A stretch of DNA of 64,000 nucleotides, taken from Myxococcus xanthus. GTDB taxonomy: Bacteria; Myxococcota; Myxococcia; Myxococcales; Myxococcaceae. The notes beneath the pieces were generated by a model. The model searched no databases. It was not told where the DNA came from and saw nothing but the letters and a program-made list of their open reading frames with translations. Made by a program: the position numbers and the translations under genes. Shown here one piece after another: positions 17,165 to 24,089 of this stretch; the first letter of the stretch is position 1; every line of letters begins with the position of its first letter. The DNA is taken from NCBI RefSeq assembly GCF_006402735.1, contig NZ_CP017174.1, positions 3,475,001 through 3,539,000 on the forward strand. The letters run 5' to 3'.

Positions 17165-17758
17165 ATGAGCGTCAACTACGTCGCGCTGGGAGACAGCACG
17201 GCCGTGGGCGTGGGGGCGGCGCGAGGAGGGGGCTATCCCGAGCGCCTCGCCTCCCGGCTGCGCGCTGTCGGCCTGCCCGTGGGCCTCACCAACCTGGGGC
17301 AGAGCGGCGCGCGCATCCGTGACGTCTTCACGGGGCAGGTGAAGCGCGCCGTGGCCGTGCAGCCCACGCTGGTGACGCTGGGCATCGGGACGAATGACCT
17401 CTGGCGCGGCACGCCTGTGGAGGACTTCCAGGACGATCTGGACCGCATCGCGCGAAGGTTGAAGCAGACCGGAGCGCCGCTGGTGGTGGTGAACCTCGCG
17501 GACCTGGCGCTGGCCCCGGTGGCGCGGCTGGTGCCCGCGGCGCTGTACGAAGGGCGCATCGAGCCCTTCAACGCCGCCATCGCGGAGGTGGCCCGGGTGC
17601 ACGGCATGCACCACGTGGACCTCTTCACGGCAAGCAAGGACATGATTCCCAGGGGTCCGCACTTCTTCTCGGACGACGGCTTCCATCCGTCGGCCGATGG
17701 CTATGAGGAGTGGGCGGACCTGCTGCTGCCCACGGTGCAGACGCTCGTGAGCCGCTGA
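17165..17758 (+). CDS. SGNH/GDSL-type esterase
   Basis: The about 197-residue product has the SGNH hydrolase blocks: GDS with nucleophile Ser11 near the N-terminus (VALGDSTAVGVG), a glycine block (LGQSGAR), GTND, and the C-terminal DxxH pair in DDGFHPSADGY. The family hydrolyses esters of lipids, sugars or acyl-modified cell-wall polymers. No signal peptide is visible, so the enzyme is probably cytosolic. The start at ATG 17165 is supported by GGGAG six bases upstream. The gene follows htrA by 22 bases. It ends four bases before the convergent cyclase gene ends, leaving no room for a separate terminator. The substrate is unknown. Confidence 0.87.
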   Translation: MSVNYVALGDSTAVGVGAARGGGYPERLASRLRAVGLPVGLTNLGQSGARIRDVFTGQVKRAVAVQPTLVTLGIGTNDLWRGTPVEDFQDDLDRIARRLKQTGAPLVVVNLADLALAPVARLVPAALYEGRIEPFNAAIAEVARVHGMHHVDLFTASKDMIPRGPHFFSDDGFHPSADGYEEWADLLLPTVQTLVSR

Positions 17759-17762
17759 GCGC

Positions 17763-19700
17763 CTACGCTTTGGCCACGCCACCCGGAGGCTTGGGGGCGG
17801 CAGTCACGGCGGGAGGCTCGGCCGTGGGCGTGTGCGGGCCCCGCTCGCGGCCCGGGTGCAGCTCCATGCCACCTTCGTACAAGGTGGTGCGGTTCCGGCC
17901 GGTGCGCTTGCTGAAGTAGAGCGCCGCGTCCGCGCAGTCCACCAGCTCTTCCTGGGCGGAGGCATCGGAGGGGAAGTGCGACACGCCAATGGACACCGTG
18001 ATGTGGTTGCCCGGCAGGCCCGGCTGGACCAGCGCCACGGATTCCGCCACGGCCCGGCGCAGCTTCTCCGCGACCTCCATGGCCTCCGTCTTGTTCGTCT
18101 GGGGCAGGAGGATGACGAACTCCTCGCCGCCGTAGCGCGCCAGCGTGTCCACCTTGCGCACGCGCAGCCGCAGCACGTCGCACACCCGGCGCAGCGTCTC
18201 GTCACCCACGCGGTGGCCGGCCAGGTCGTTGATGCGCTTGAAGTGGTCCACGTCCACCATGAGCAGCGCCAGCGGGGTGCCGAAGCGGTTCGCGCGTGCC
18301 AGCTCCAGCTCCATGCGCTGGAAGAGGTGGCGGCGGTTGGGCACGCCGGTGAGCGGGTCCGTCATGGTGAGCTTCACCGTCTCCGCGTGCAGCCGGGCGT
18401 TCTTCACCGCCGTGGCCACCACGTCCGCCACCGCGGTGAGCAGCTCGATTTCCTCCGCGGAGAAGCTGGCCACCTCGGGGCGCTGGAAGTTCATCACGCC
18501 CAGCAGCGTCTCCATGTGCACCATGGGCGCCGCCAGCAGCGCGCCGCTGTTCAGCCCGCCCTTCACCAGGTCCGGCCTGGCGAACACGCTGGAGCGGTCC
18601 GCCGTGTCCGGCAGGTACACCGACTTGCGCGTCTCCGCCGCGCGCCCGCAGGCGCCTTCGCCCAGCGCGAAGGTGAGGCCCTCCGCGCCGCGGCCCTCCG
18701 GCCAGGCGTGCTTGATCTCCAGCAGGCCCTCCGGGTTCATCAACATGATGGAGAACTCGGGGATGCGCAGGCGCTCCGTCACCAGCCGGGTGACGGCGTC
18801 CAGCAGCTCATCCAGCTCCAGCGTGGCGTTGAGCGAGCGCGCCACGTCGAAGAGCAACGACAGCTCCTTGAGGCGGTCCTCCAACTCGTCCTTGAGGGCC
18901 AGCTTCTCCTTCACCAGCTCCAGGTCGCGGTGGGTGTCGATCTCCTCCGCCTTCATGGAGGTGAGCCGCGCCAGCATCTGGTTGAAGGCCGCGCCCAGCT
19001 GCGCGAGCTCGTCGGTGCCTCGTGCCTCTGCGCGCACCAGCAGGTCACCCGCCTCCGCGCGCCGCATGGCCACGCTCAGCTTGCGCAGCGGGCGGGTGAG
19101 GACGAAGTGCAGCGCCAGCCCGGTGATGAGCGCCAGCAGCACCACGAACAGGCCCATGGAGCCGAGCGCCGCGCCGAACACGGACGACAGCTCCTGGTGC
19201 AGCGCCGGCTCCGCCATGCGCAGCTGCAGGATGCTGGCGCCCGGCACGTCGCCGGAGGTGTGGCAGCCGGCGCACTCCGGCCCGCCGAGGGGACGGATGA
19301 CCTCCGTCATCTGCGCCACCGAGCGCGCCCGCTCGGGGCCAGGGGCCGTCAGCCGCGCGGCCTCCGGGTGCGTCGTGCCTTCTTCACCCGTGCGGCGGGA
19401 CCAGAGGATGCGCCCGTCCGGCGTCAGCACCCGGACGTCCTCCACCGAGCGGAAGAGCCGGGTGTCGGAGCGCATCACCTCCGTCACCGCGCCATGGGCC
19501 GGAGCCCCGCGCGCCTGCGGAAGGGTGAAGGTGGAAGCGACGAACTCCGCCAGCGCCAGAGACTCCACCTGGGTGGCGTCCTGGACCGCGACCCGCGCCT
19601 CACGCCAGAAGTGGCCGACGCCCAGCAGTGCCACGAGCAGCCCGGGCAGGGCGATGCTCCACAGCAGCTTGCGACCAACGGTGTCGGGACCCAGGGGCAT
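17763..19700 (-). CDS. Membrane diguanylate cyclase with CxxCH periplasmic sensor, HAMP, GAF and GGDEF
   Basis: The 645-residue protein has a first membrane helix at about 12-30 and a periplasmic domain of about 145 residues containing CAGCH (143-147), a canonical covalent haem-c attachment motif. A second membrane helix lies at about 177-200. HAMP (about 200-255), a short coiled coil, GAF (about 285-435) and a GGDEF domain follow. The active site is GGEEF (524-528), a catalytically competent variant. An RxxD inhibitory site (RKVD, 515-518) lies exactly five residues before it, as in product-inhibited cyclases. It therefore should make cyclic di-GMP from GTP under control of a redox or gas signal sensed by haem. 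Haem attachment is inferred from the motif and location. By gene order it would correspond to the GGDEF protein MXAN_2997 (from memory). It is transcribed divergently from the laccase-domain gene. Confidence 0.9.
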   Translation of the reverse strand: MPLGPDTVGRKLLWSIALPGLLVALLGVGHFWREARVAVQDATQVESLALAEFVASTFTLPQARGAPAHGAVTEVMRSDTRLFRSVEDVRVLTPDGRILWSRRTGEEGTTHPEAARLTAPGPERARSVAQMTEVIRPLGGPECAGCHTSGDVPGASILQLRMAEPALHQELSSVFGAALGSMGLFVVLLALITGLALHFVLTRPLRKLSVAMRRAEAGDLLVRAEARGTDELAQLGAAFNQMLARLTSMKAEEIDTHRDLELVKEKLALKDELEDRLKELSLLFDVARSLNATLELDELLDAVTRLVTERLRIPEFSIMLMNPEGLLEIKHAWPEGRGAEGLTFALGEGACGRAAETRKSVYLPDTADRSSVFARPDLVKGGLNSGALLAAPMVHMETLLGVMNFQRPEVASFSAEEIELLTAVADVVATAVKNARLHAETVKLTMTDPLTGVPNRRHLFQRMELELARANRFGTPLALLMVDVDHFKRINDLAGHRVGDETLRRVCDVLRLRVRKVDTLARYGGEEFVILLPQTNKTEAMEVAEKLRRAVAESVALVQPGLPGNHITVSIGVSHFPSDASAQEELVDCADAALYFSKRTGRNRTTLYEGGMELHPGRERGPHTPTAEPPAVTAAPKPPGGVAKA

Positions 19701-19878
19701 GCGGGTGCTCGCAGCTCTCGAGCGCGAAGTTTCGGACTGGTTTCACGGAGTTCGGACGGTCCGTGAATTGTCTGGTGGCTGACGCTACCTGTCAAACGAA
19801 GCGGCGAAATCATCCTACGATTGCGCTGACGTTGGATCACCTCTTGGTGCATCAATCAGGTGGATTCCTGGAGATTCC

Positions 19879-20640
19879 ATGTCGACCGAGTTTCTCACCT
19901 CCGCGCTGTTGCCGGTGCCGCACGGCTTCACCACCCGCGCTGGCGGTTGTTCGGAGGGGCCCTACGCGTCACTCAACCTGGGTTTCTCCGTGGGCGACGA
20001 GCGCTCGCGCGTGGAGGAGAACCACCGCCGCCTGGCACAGGCCGCTGGCGCGCCGCTCGAAGCGCTGAGCCGCGTGTCGCAGGTGCACGGTGATCGCGTG
20101 GTGGAGGCCCGGAGCGGGGAGGGGGCCCAGGGGCTGCGCCCCACGGAGGGCGAGGCGGACGGACTGTGGACGCAGGCACCGGGAAGCTGGGTGGCGGTGG
20201 GCACGGCGGACTGCGTGCCGGTGCTGCTGGTGGACCCGGACGGGCGCTGCGTGGCGGCGGTGCACTCCGGCTGGCGGGGGACGGACGCGGACATCAGCGC
20301 GCGCGCCGTGGAGGTGCTGGTGGCGCGCGGTGCGCGGCCCGAGCGGCTGCTGGCGGCGGTGGGGCCGTCGATACAGGTCTGTTGCTACGAGGTGTCGGAG
20401 GAACTGGCGCAGCGCTTCAGCGCGCGCTTCGGGGATGAAGTGGTGCGGTGGGTGGAAGGCAAGCCACGGCTGGACCTGACCCTCGCGGTGCGTCAGACGT
20501 TGGTGGGGGCGGGACTCAAGCTGGCCCACGTCGATGTGCTACAGGCCTGTACGGCGTGTGAGCCCACGCGCTTCTTCTCCCACCGGCGGGACGCGGGGCG
20601 GACGGGGCGGCACCTCAATTACGTGGTACACCGCTTCTAG
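19879..20640 (+). CDS. pgeF: Laccase-domain (PgeF/YlmD/LACC1-type) purine nucleoside enzyme
   Basis: The 253-residue protein belongs to the DUF152/multicopper-like family now known as PgeF/LACC1. The conserved His/Cys site is visible as QVHGD, GTADCVPVLL and AAVHSGWRG, with a C-terminal ACTACEPTRFFSHRRD. Family members are reported as purine nucleoside phosphorylases/adenosine deaminases, or as peptidoglycan-editing factors that remove wrongly placed serine (PgeF of E. coli). ATG 19879 is preceded by GGAG. The divergent neighbour is the cyclase gene. Downstream, after a promoter, is a CpoB-like gene, so an envelope connection is possible but not shown. Confidence 0.88.
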   Translation: MSTEFLTSALLPVPHGFTTRAGGCSEGPYASLNLGFSVGDERSRVEENHRRLAQAAGAPLEALSRVSQVHGDRVVEARSGEGAQGLRPTEGEADGLWTQAPGSWVAVGTADCVPVLLVDPDGRCVAAVHSGWRGTDADISARAVEVLVARGARPERLLAAVGPSIQVCCYEVSEELAQRFSARFGDEVVRWVEGKPRLDLTLAVRQTLVGAGLKLAHVDVLQACTACEPTRFFSHRRDAGRTGRHLNYVVHRF

Positions 20641-20664
20641 CCACCCGGTGTGGGGGCCGATTTC

Positions 20665-20694
20665 TTGACGCTCTCTGACGGGCCTTCCTATCCT
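20665..20694 (+). promoter_or_regulatory. Sigma-70-type promoter for the CpoB-like gene
   Basis: TTGACG (20665-20670) and TATCCT (20689-20694) are separated by 18 bases. They sit in the 83-base gap after the laccase-domain gene, with the -10 box 29 bases before the GTG start at 20724. It would drive the CpoB-like and LysM genes. Confidence 0.6.
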
Positions 20695-20723
20695 CGGGGG
20701 GACCCCTCTGCTGAAAAAGGCCC

Positions 20724-21584
20724 GTGCCCGCGCGCTCCGTCATCTTCCGTCTGCTCGCCGCCGCGCCCCTGTGTGCGCTGGGCGCTTGCGCCACCACCGC
20801 TTCCTCGGATGCGGAGGTGAGTGCGCTGCGCTCCGAGCTGCGCACGCTGCGCGCGTCCCAGGAACGGCTGGTGGAGCGGGTGGCCCGGCTGGAGGCGCAC
20901 GACGCCGTGTCGCGCGCGGGGGCTTCGAGTGAGCGCCCGCCCGCGCGTTCCATTCCGGTGAAGGTGGAGGCGTCCGCCCAGGAGTCGATGGGCGCCACGC
21001 CGGAGCTGGCGGTGGTGAAGCTCAAGCCGCGCCACGAGCCCGCGCCGAAGCTGCCCACCGCCGTGGCGGTGATGGAGCCGGACGACGAGCAGATGGAGAT
21101 GTTCATCAGCCCCGCGCCAGACGAAGGGCCCGCCTCGTCGGCGAGCGCCGAGTCGGCCGCGACCATGGTGGCGTCGAACGAGGACGCGGGGGAGCAGCAG
21201 GACCCCGACGTGCTCGACGCGGAGTTCGACAAGGCCGTGAACATGCTGCGCACCGGGAACGTGGAGGGCGGGGTGGAGAAGCTGCGCCGCTTCGCCGATG
21301 AGAACCCGCGTCACCCGCGCGCCGACAACGCGCTCTATTTCAGCGGGTTGGGCCAGATTGGCCTCAACGAGTTCAAGGGGGCCGCGAAGACGTTCGAGCG
21401 GCTCATCGACAAGTATCCCGCCGGGGACGCCATGCTGGACGGCATGCTCCGGCTCGCCGAGTGCCGGATGCGGCTCAACCAGGCCGCGGATGCCAAGGTG
21501 CTCTACACCCGCGTCGTCACCCAGTTCCCGGGGACGGCGGCTGCTACCCAGGCGGAACAGCGGCTCGCCGCGATCCCCCAGTGA
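20724..21584 (+). CDS. CpoB/YbgF-like TPR lipoprotein
   Basis: The 286-residue product starts with a lipoprotein signal peptide whose lipobox reads LGAC (Cys about residue 22). A short coiled coil follows (about 30-60; SALRSELRTLRASQERLVER). A variable Pro/Ala/Glu-rich linker runs to about 165, and a C-terminal TPR block (about 170-285) is similar to YbgF/CpoB. In E. coli CpoB works with Tol-Pal and PBP1B to couple peptidoglycan synthesis to outer-membrane constriction. Here it is not in a tol-pal operon, although TolQ/TolR homologues lie about 5 kb downstream. The start is GTG. Its stop overlaps a possible ATG (ATGA at 21583-21586) of the LysM gene, indicating an operon. Confidence 0.8.
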   Translation: MPARSVIFRLLAAAPLCALGACATTASSDAEVSALRSELRTLRASQERLVERVARLEAHDAVSRAGASSERPPARSIPVKVEASAQESMGATPELAVVKLKPRHEPAPKLPTAVAVMEPDDEQMEMFISPAPDEGPASSASAESAATMVASNEDAGEQQDPDVLDAEFDKAVNMLRTGNVEGGVEKLRRFADENPRHPRADNALYFSGLGQIGLNEFKGAAKTFERLIDKYPAGDAMLDGMLRLAECRMRLNQAADAKVLYTRVVTQFPGTAAATQAEQRLAAIPQ

Positions 21585-21610
21585 TGCTTCTTTCGAAAGG
21601 ACGTCCCGCG

Positions 21611-22816
21611 ATGCGCTCCCGGATTCTCACCTCGCTGATGTTGAGCCTCGCCGTCGCGCCAACCGTGTACGCCCAGCAGGAGAACGAGGAAGAGCAGGAC
21701 ACGGGCGGTGAGATGGACGGCGCCGAGGTGATGGACGAGGCGCCCGATTCCGCGCGGCCGACCTCCGTGGCCATTCCGCCCGGCGCGCCCCGGGGCCGTG
21801 AGAGCGCCCCCGGTGAGGTCCACTCCGTGGAGTCGGGTGACACGCTGTGGGACTTGTCCCAGCGTTACCTGGGCAGCCCCTGGTACTGGCCCAAGGTCTG
21901 GTCCTACAACCCGGAGATCGCCAACCCGCACTGGATCTACCCCGGCAACCAGGTGCGCTTCTTCGCCGCGGGCGAGGAGGTCCCCACCCAGGTGACGGAG
22001 ATGGTGGTGGACGAGGGCGACGTGACGGCCCCCATGGAGATGGCCTCCAACGACCAGGTCACCGTGACGGGCAAGATTGGCTTCGACGTGGCCAGCTCCG
22101 TCCCCGTGACGACGCAGGGTTTCGTCACCCAGCGAGAGCTGGACGAGGCCGGCCGCATCGAGGGTTCGCCCTCCAACGCGGTGATGCTCTCCTTCCCGGA
22201 CAGCGTCTACGTGCGCTTCAAGCGGAAGGGTGACGTGAAGGTGGGGGACCGCTACGTCGTCTACCACACCACCCAGGCCGTGAAGCACCCGGTGAACGGG
22301 CGTCAGCTGGGCTTCCTCACCGACTTCGTGGGCACCCTGCGCGTGCAGCGCGTGGGCGACGGCATCGTCACCGCGCAGATCATGGACACCTGGGACGGCA
22401 TCGAGCGTGGCGACCTGGTGGGCCCCGTGGGTGAGCGCCTCACCGAGCGCGTGGCGCCGAAGCCAAACGCGAAGCAGGTGGACGGCACCGTCATCACCGC
22501 GCTGGTGCCGTACCTCACGGTGCTGGGTGAGAACCACAGCATCGTCGTGGACAAGGGCAGCGCGGACGGCGTGGAGCTGGGCAACACCTTCAACATCCTC
22601 CGCAAGGGCGACCCGTCCCGCCACGTGCTGGGCCACGACGTGCGCAAGCCGTCCAAGGAGGAGCAGTCCTTCCCCTGGCGGAGCATCGGCGCGTGCATGG
22701 TGACCGAGGTCAAGGAGCGCACCTCCAACTGCCTCATGACCCGCTCCCTGGAGGAACTGGTCCCCGGCGACCGCGCCCACATGTCCGCGGGCTCGTCGCC
22801 CTCGGCCAGCCGCTGA
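21611..22816 (+). CDS. Secreted LysM-domain protein
   Basis: The about 401-residue protein has a signal peptide (MRSRILTSLMLSLAVAPTVYA). An acidic, low-complexity segment follows, then a LysM domain at about 70-118 (VHSVESGDTLWDLSQRYLG ... NPHWIYPGNQVRF). About 280 further residues are predicted to be largely beta and are not recognised. LysM binds GlcNAc-containing glycans, usually peptidoglycan, so the protein is probably periplasmic or outer-membrane associated. The start at 21611 is favoured because it gives a clean signal peptide and follows AAAGGA; an in-frame ATG at 21584 overlapping the previous stop is the alternative. Family members with one LysM and a long C-terminal part are common in myxobacteria, but no function is assigned. 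Confidence 0.85.
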   Translation: MRSRILTSLMLSLAVAPTVYAQQENEEEQDTGGEMDGAEVMDEAPDSARPTSVAIPPGAPRGRESAPGEVHSVESGDTLWDLSQRYLGSPWYWPKVWSYNPEIANPHWIYPGNQVRFFAAGEEVPTQVTEMVVDEGDVTAPMEMASNDQVTVTGKIGFDVASSVPVTTQGFVTQRELDEAGRIEGSPSNAVMLSFPDSVYVRFKRKGDVKVGDRYVVYHTTQAVKHPVNGRQLGFLTDFVGTLRVQRVGDGIVTAQIMDTWDGIERGDLVGPVGERLTERVAPKPNAKQVDGTVITALVPYLTVLGENHSIVVDKGSADGVELGNTFNILRKGDPSRHVLGHDVRKPSKEEQSFPWRSIGACMVTEVKERTSNCLMTRSLEELVPGDRAHMSAGSSPSASR

Positions 22817-22842
22817 GCGGCGCGGCAGGAAAAGTGCAACGG

Positions 22843-22861
22843 GCCCCTCGGATGGAGGGGC
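22843..22861 (+). terminator. Hairpin after the LysM gene
   Basis: GCCCCTC (22843-22849) pairs with GAGGGGC (22855-22861) around a five-base loop, 27 bases after the LysM stop codon. No T-run follows, so it may end or stabilise the transcript rather than act as a classic intrinsic terminator. Confidence 0.4.
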
Positions 22862-22868
22862 TGAGTGC

Positions 22869-22897
22869 TTGACCGGTGGCGGTCCGGTGTCTATGTG
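22869..22897 (+). promoter_or_regulatory. Sigma-70-type promoter for dprA-topA
   Basis: TTGACC (22869-22874) and TATGTG (22892-22897) are separated by 17 bases, about 60 bases upstream of the dprA start. It lies directly after the putative terminator of the LysM gene. Confidence 0.5.
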
Positions 22898-22916
22898 TCG
22901 CGCCCCTCCCAGCGGC

Positions 22917-22937
22917 CCCACCTTCTATATAGGTGGG
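22917..22937 (+). promoter_or_regulatory. Inverted repeat in the dprA leader
   Basis: CCCACCT (22917-22923) and AGGTGGG (22931-22937) form a perfect seven-base inverted repeat around TCTATAT. It lies between the promoter and the ATG at 22957, where it could be an operator for a dimeric regulator or a 5' UTR hairpin. The right arm (AGGTGG) also resembles a ribosome binding site for an unlikely GTG start at 22933. Confidence 0.35.
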
Positions 22938-22956
22938 TATCGAGCGGGGGACGGGT

Positions 22957-24078
22957 ATGGCGGACGCTGAGACGGACAGCCTCACGGCGGAGCAGCAGGC
23001 ATGCCTCGCACTCTGGGCCGTTCCCGGCCTGGGGCCGAGGACGCTGGTCGCCCTGCGTGCGTTCGCGGACGGAAGCCTCGCGCCGCTCGCCGCGACTCCG
23101 GTGCGAGACTGGGTGTCCCAGGCGCCGGTTTCCTCACAGGTTCGTCGCAAGCTCGCCTCCGTGGAGCGCCTGGCGCCGGTGGCGTGGCGGGTGTGGGACG
23201 CCTGCCGGACGTCGGGCATGAAGGTGGCGTTCCAGGGGCAGGCGGCCTATCCAGAGCGGCTGGCGGAGGTGGTGGATGCGCCGCCGGTGCTCTTCTACCG
23301 GGGCGTGCCGGGGCTGCCGCGGCGCCGGCTGGCCATGGTAGGCAGCCGTCATCCGGATCAGGGCTTCCTGCCGTTCGCGCGGCGCTTCGCCCGGCAGGTG
23401 GCGGAGTCGGGCGTGGGGGTGGTGTCAGGGGCGGCGGCGGGGGTGGACCGGGCCTGTCACTGGGGCGCGCTGGAGGCGGGGGGAGAGACGTGGGCCTTCC
23501 TGGGGTCCGCCCTGGATGCACTCGACACGGCGCAAGCCCGCCTGCTTCCTCATTTCCTGGACCGAGGGGGCGTGTTCTTCAGCGAGCTGCCTCCCGGCGT
23601 CCGGGCAAGCACCACGACGTTTCCCCGGCGCAACCGGCTCATCTCCGGGGCATCCGACGCAGTCTTGGTGCTGAGGGCGGGGAAGGATTCGGGGAGCCTG
23701 TACACGGCGGAGGCGGGGCGGGCGCAGGGGCGGCCGGTGTTCGCGATGCCCGGTGACGTACGCCAGGAGGAGGCGGCCGGCTGCAACGCATTGCTGCGGG
23801 ACGGGGAGGCGGCGGTGTGCCTGGGCCCGGATGATGTGTGGAGGGTGCTGAAAGTCGACCCTCTGGCGGCGGTTCCTCCTGGGACGATGGGCTCCTGGGA
23901 GGACCTCTCCGTGGAAGCGAAGGGGGCCTTCGCGATGTTGGACCGGGTTCCCCGGAGCTTCGACGAGGTGCTGGTCGGCAGCACCTTCTCACCGGCGGCG
24001 CTCGCCAGCGCGCTGGTGGAGCTGGAATTGACGGGGCTGGTCATCCAGCACCCCGGAAGGCTGTACGAAAGAATCTAG
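22957..24078 (+). CDS. dprA: DNA processing protein DprA
   Basis: The about 373-residue protein has the DprA/Smf Rossmann-like core (MVGSRHPDQGFLPFARRFAR, then SGVGVVSGAAAGVDRACHWGALEAGGETWAFLGSALD). The conserved RNRLISG-type block reads RRNRLISGASDAVLVLRA. A C-terminal winged-helix domain follows (WEDLSVEAKGAFAMLDRVPR, last about 70 residues). DprA loads RecA onto incoming single-stranded DNA during transformation; many non-competent bacteria also keep it. ATG 22957 is preferred over the upstream GTG 22933. topA starts 11 bases after its stop, so the two are co-transcribed, a common pairing of dprA with topA in bacteria. Confidence 0.92.
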   Translation: MADAETDSLTAEQQACLALWAVPGLGPRTLVALRAFADGSLAPLAATPVRDWVSQAPVSSQVRRKLASVERLAPVAWRVWDACRTSGMKVAFQGQAAYPERLAEVVDAPPVLFYRGVPGLPRRRLAMVGSRHPDQGFLPFARRFARQVAESGVGVVSGAAAGVDRACHWGALEAGGETWAFLGSALDALDTAQARLLPHFLDRGGVFFSELPPGVRASTTTFPRRNRLISGASDAVLVLRAGKDSGSLYTAEAGRAQGRPVFAMPGDVRQEEAAGCNALLRDGEAAVCLGPDDVWRVLKVDPLAAVPPGTMGSWEDLSVEAKGAFAMLDRVPRSFDEVLVGSTFSPAALASALVELELTGLVIQHPGRLYERI

Positions 24079-24089
24079 GTAGGAGAGTC

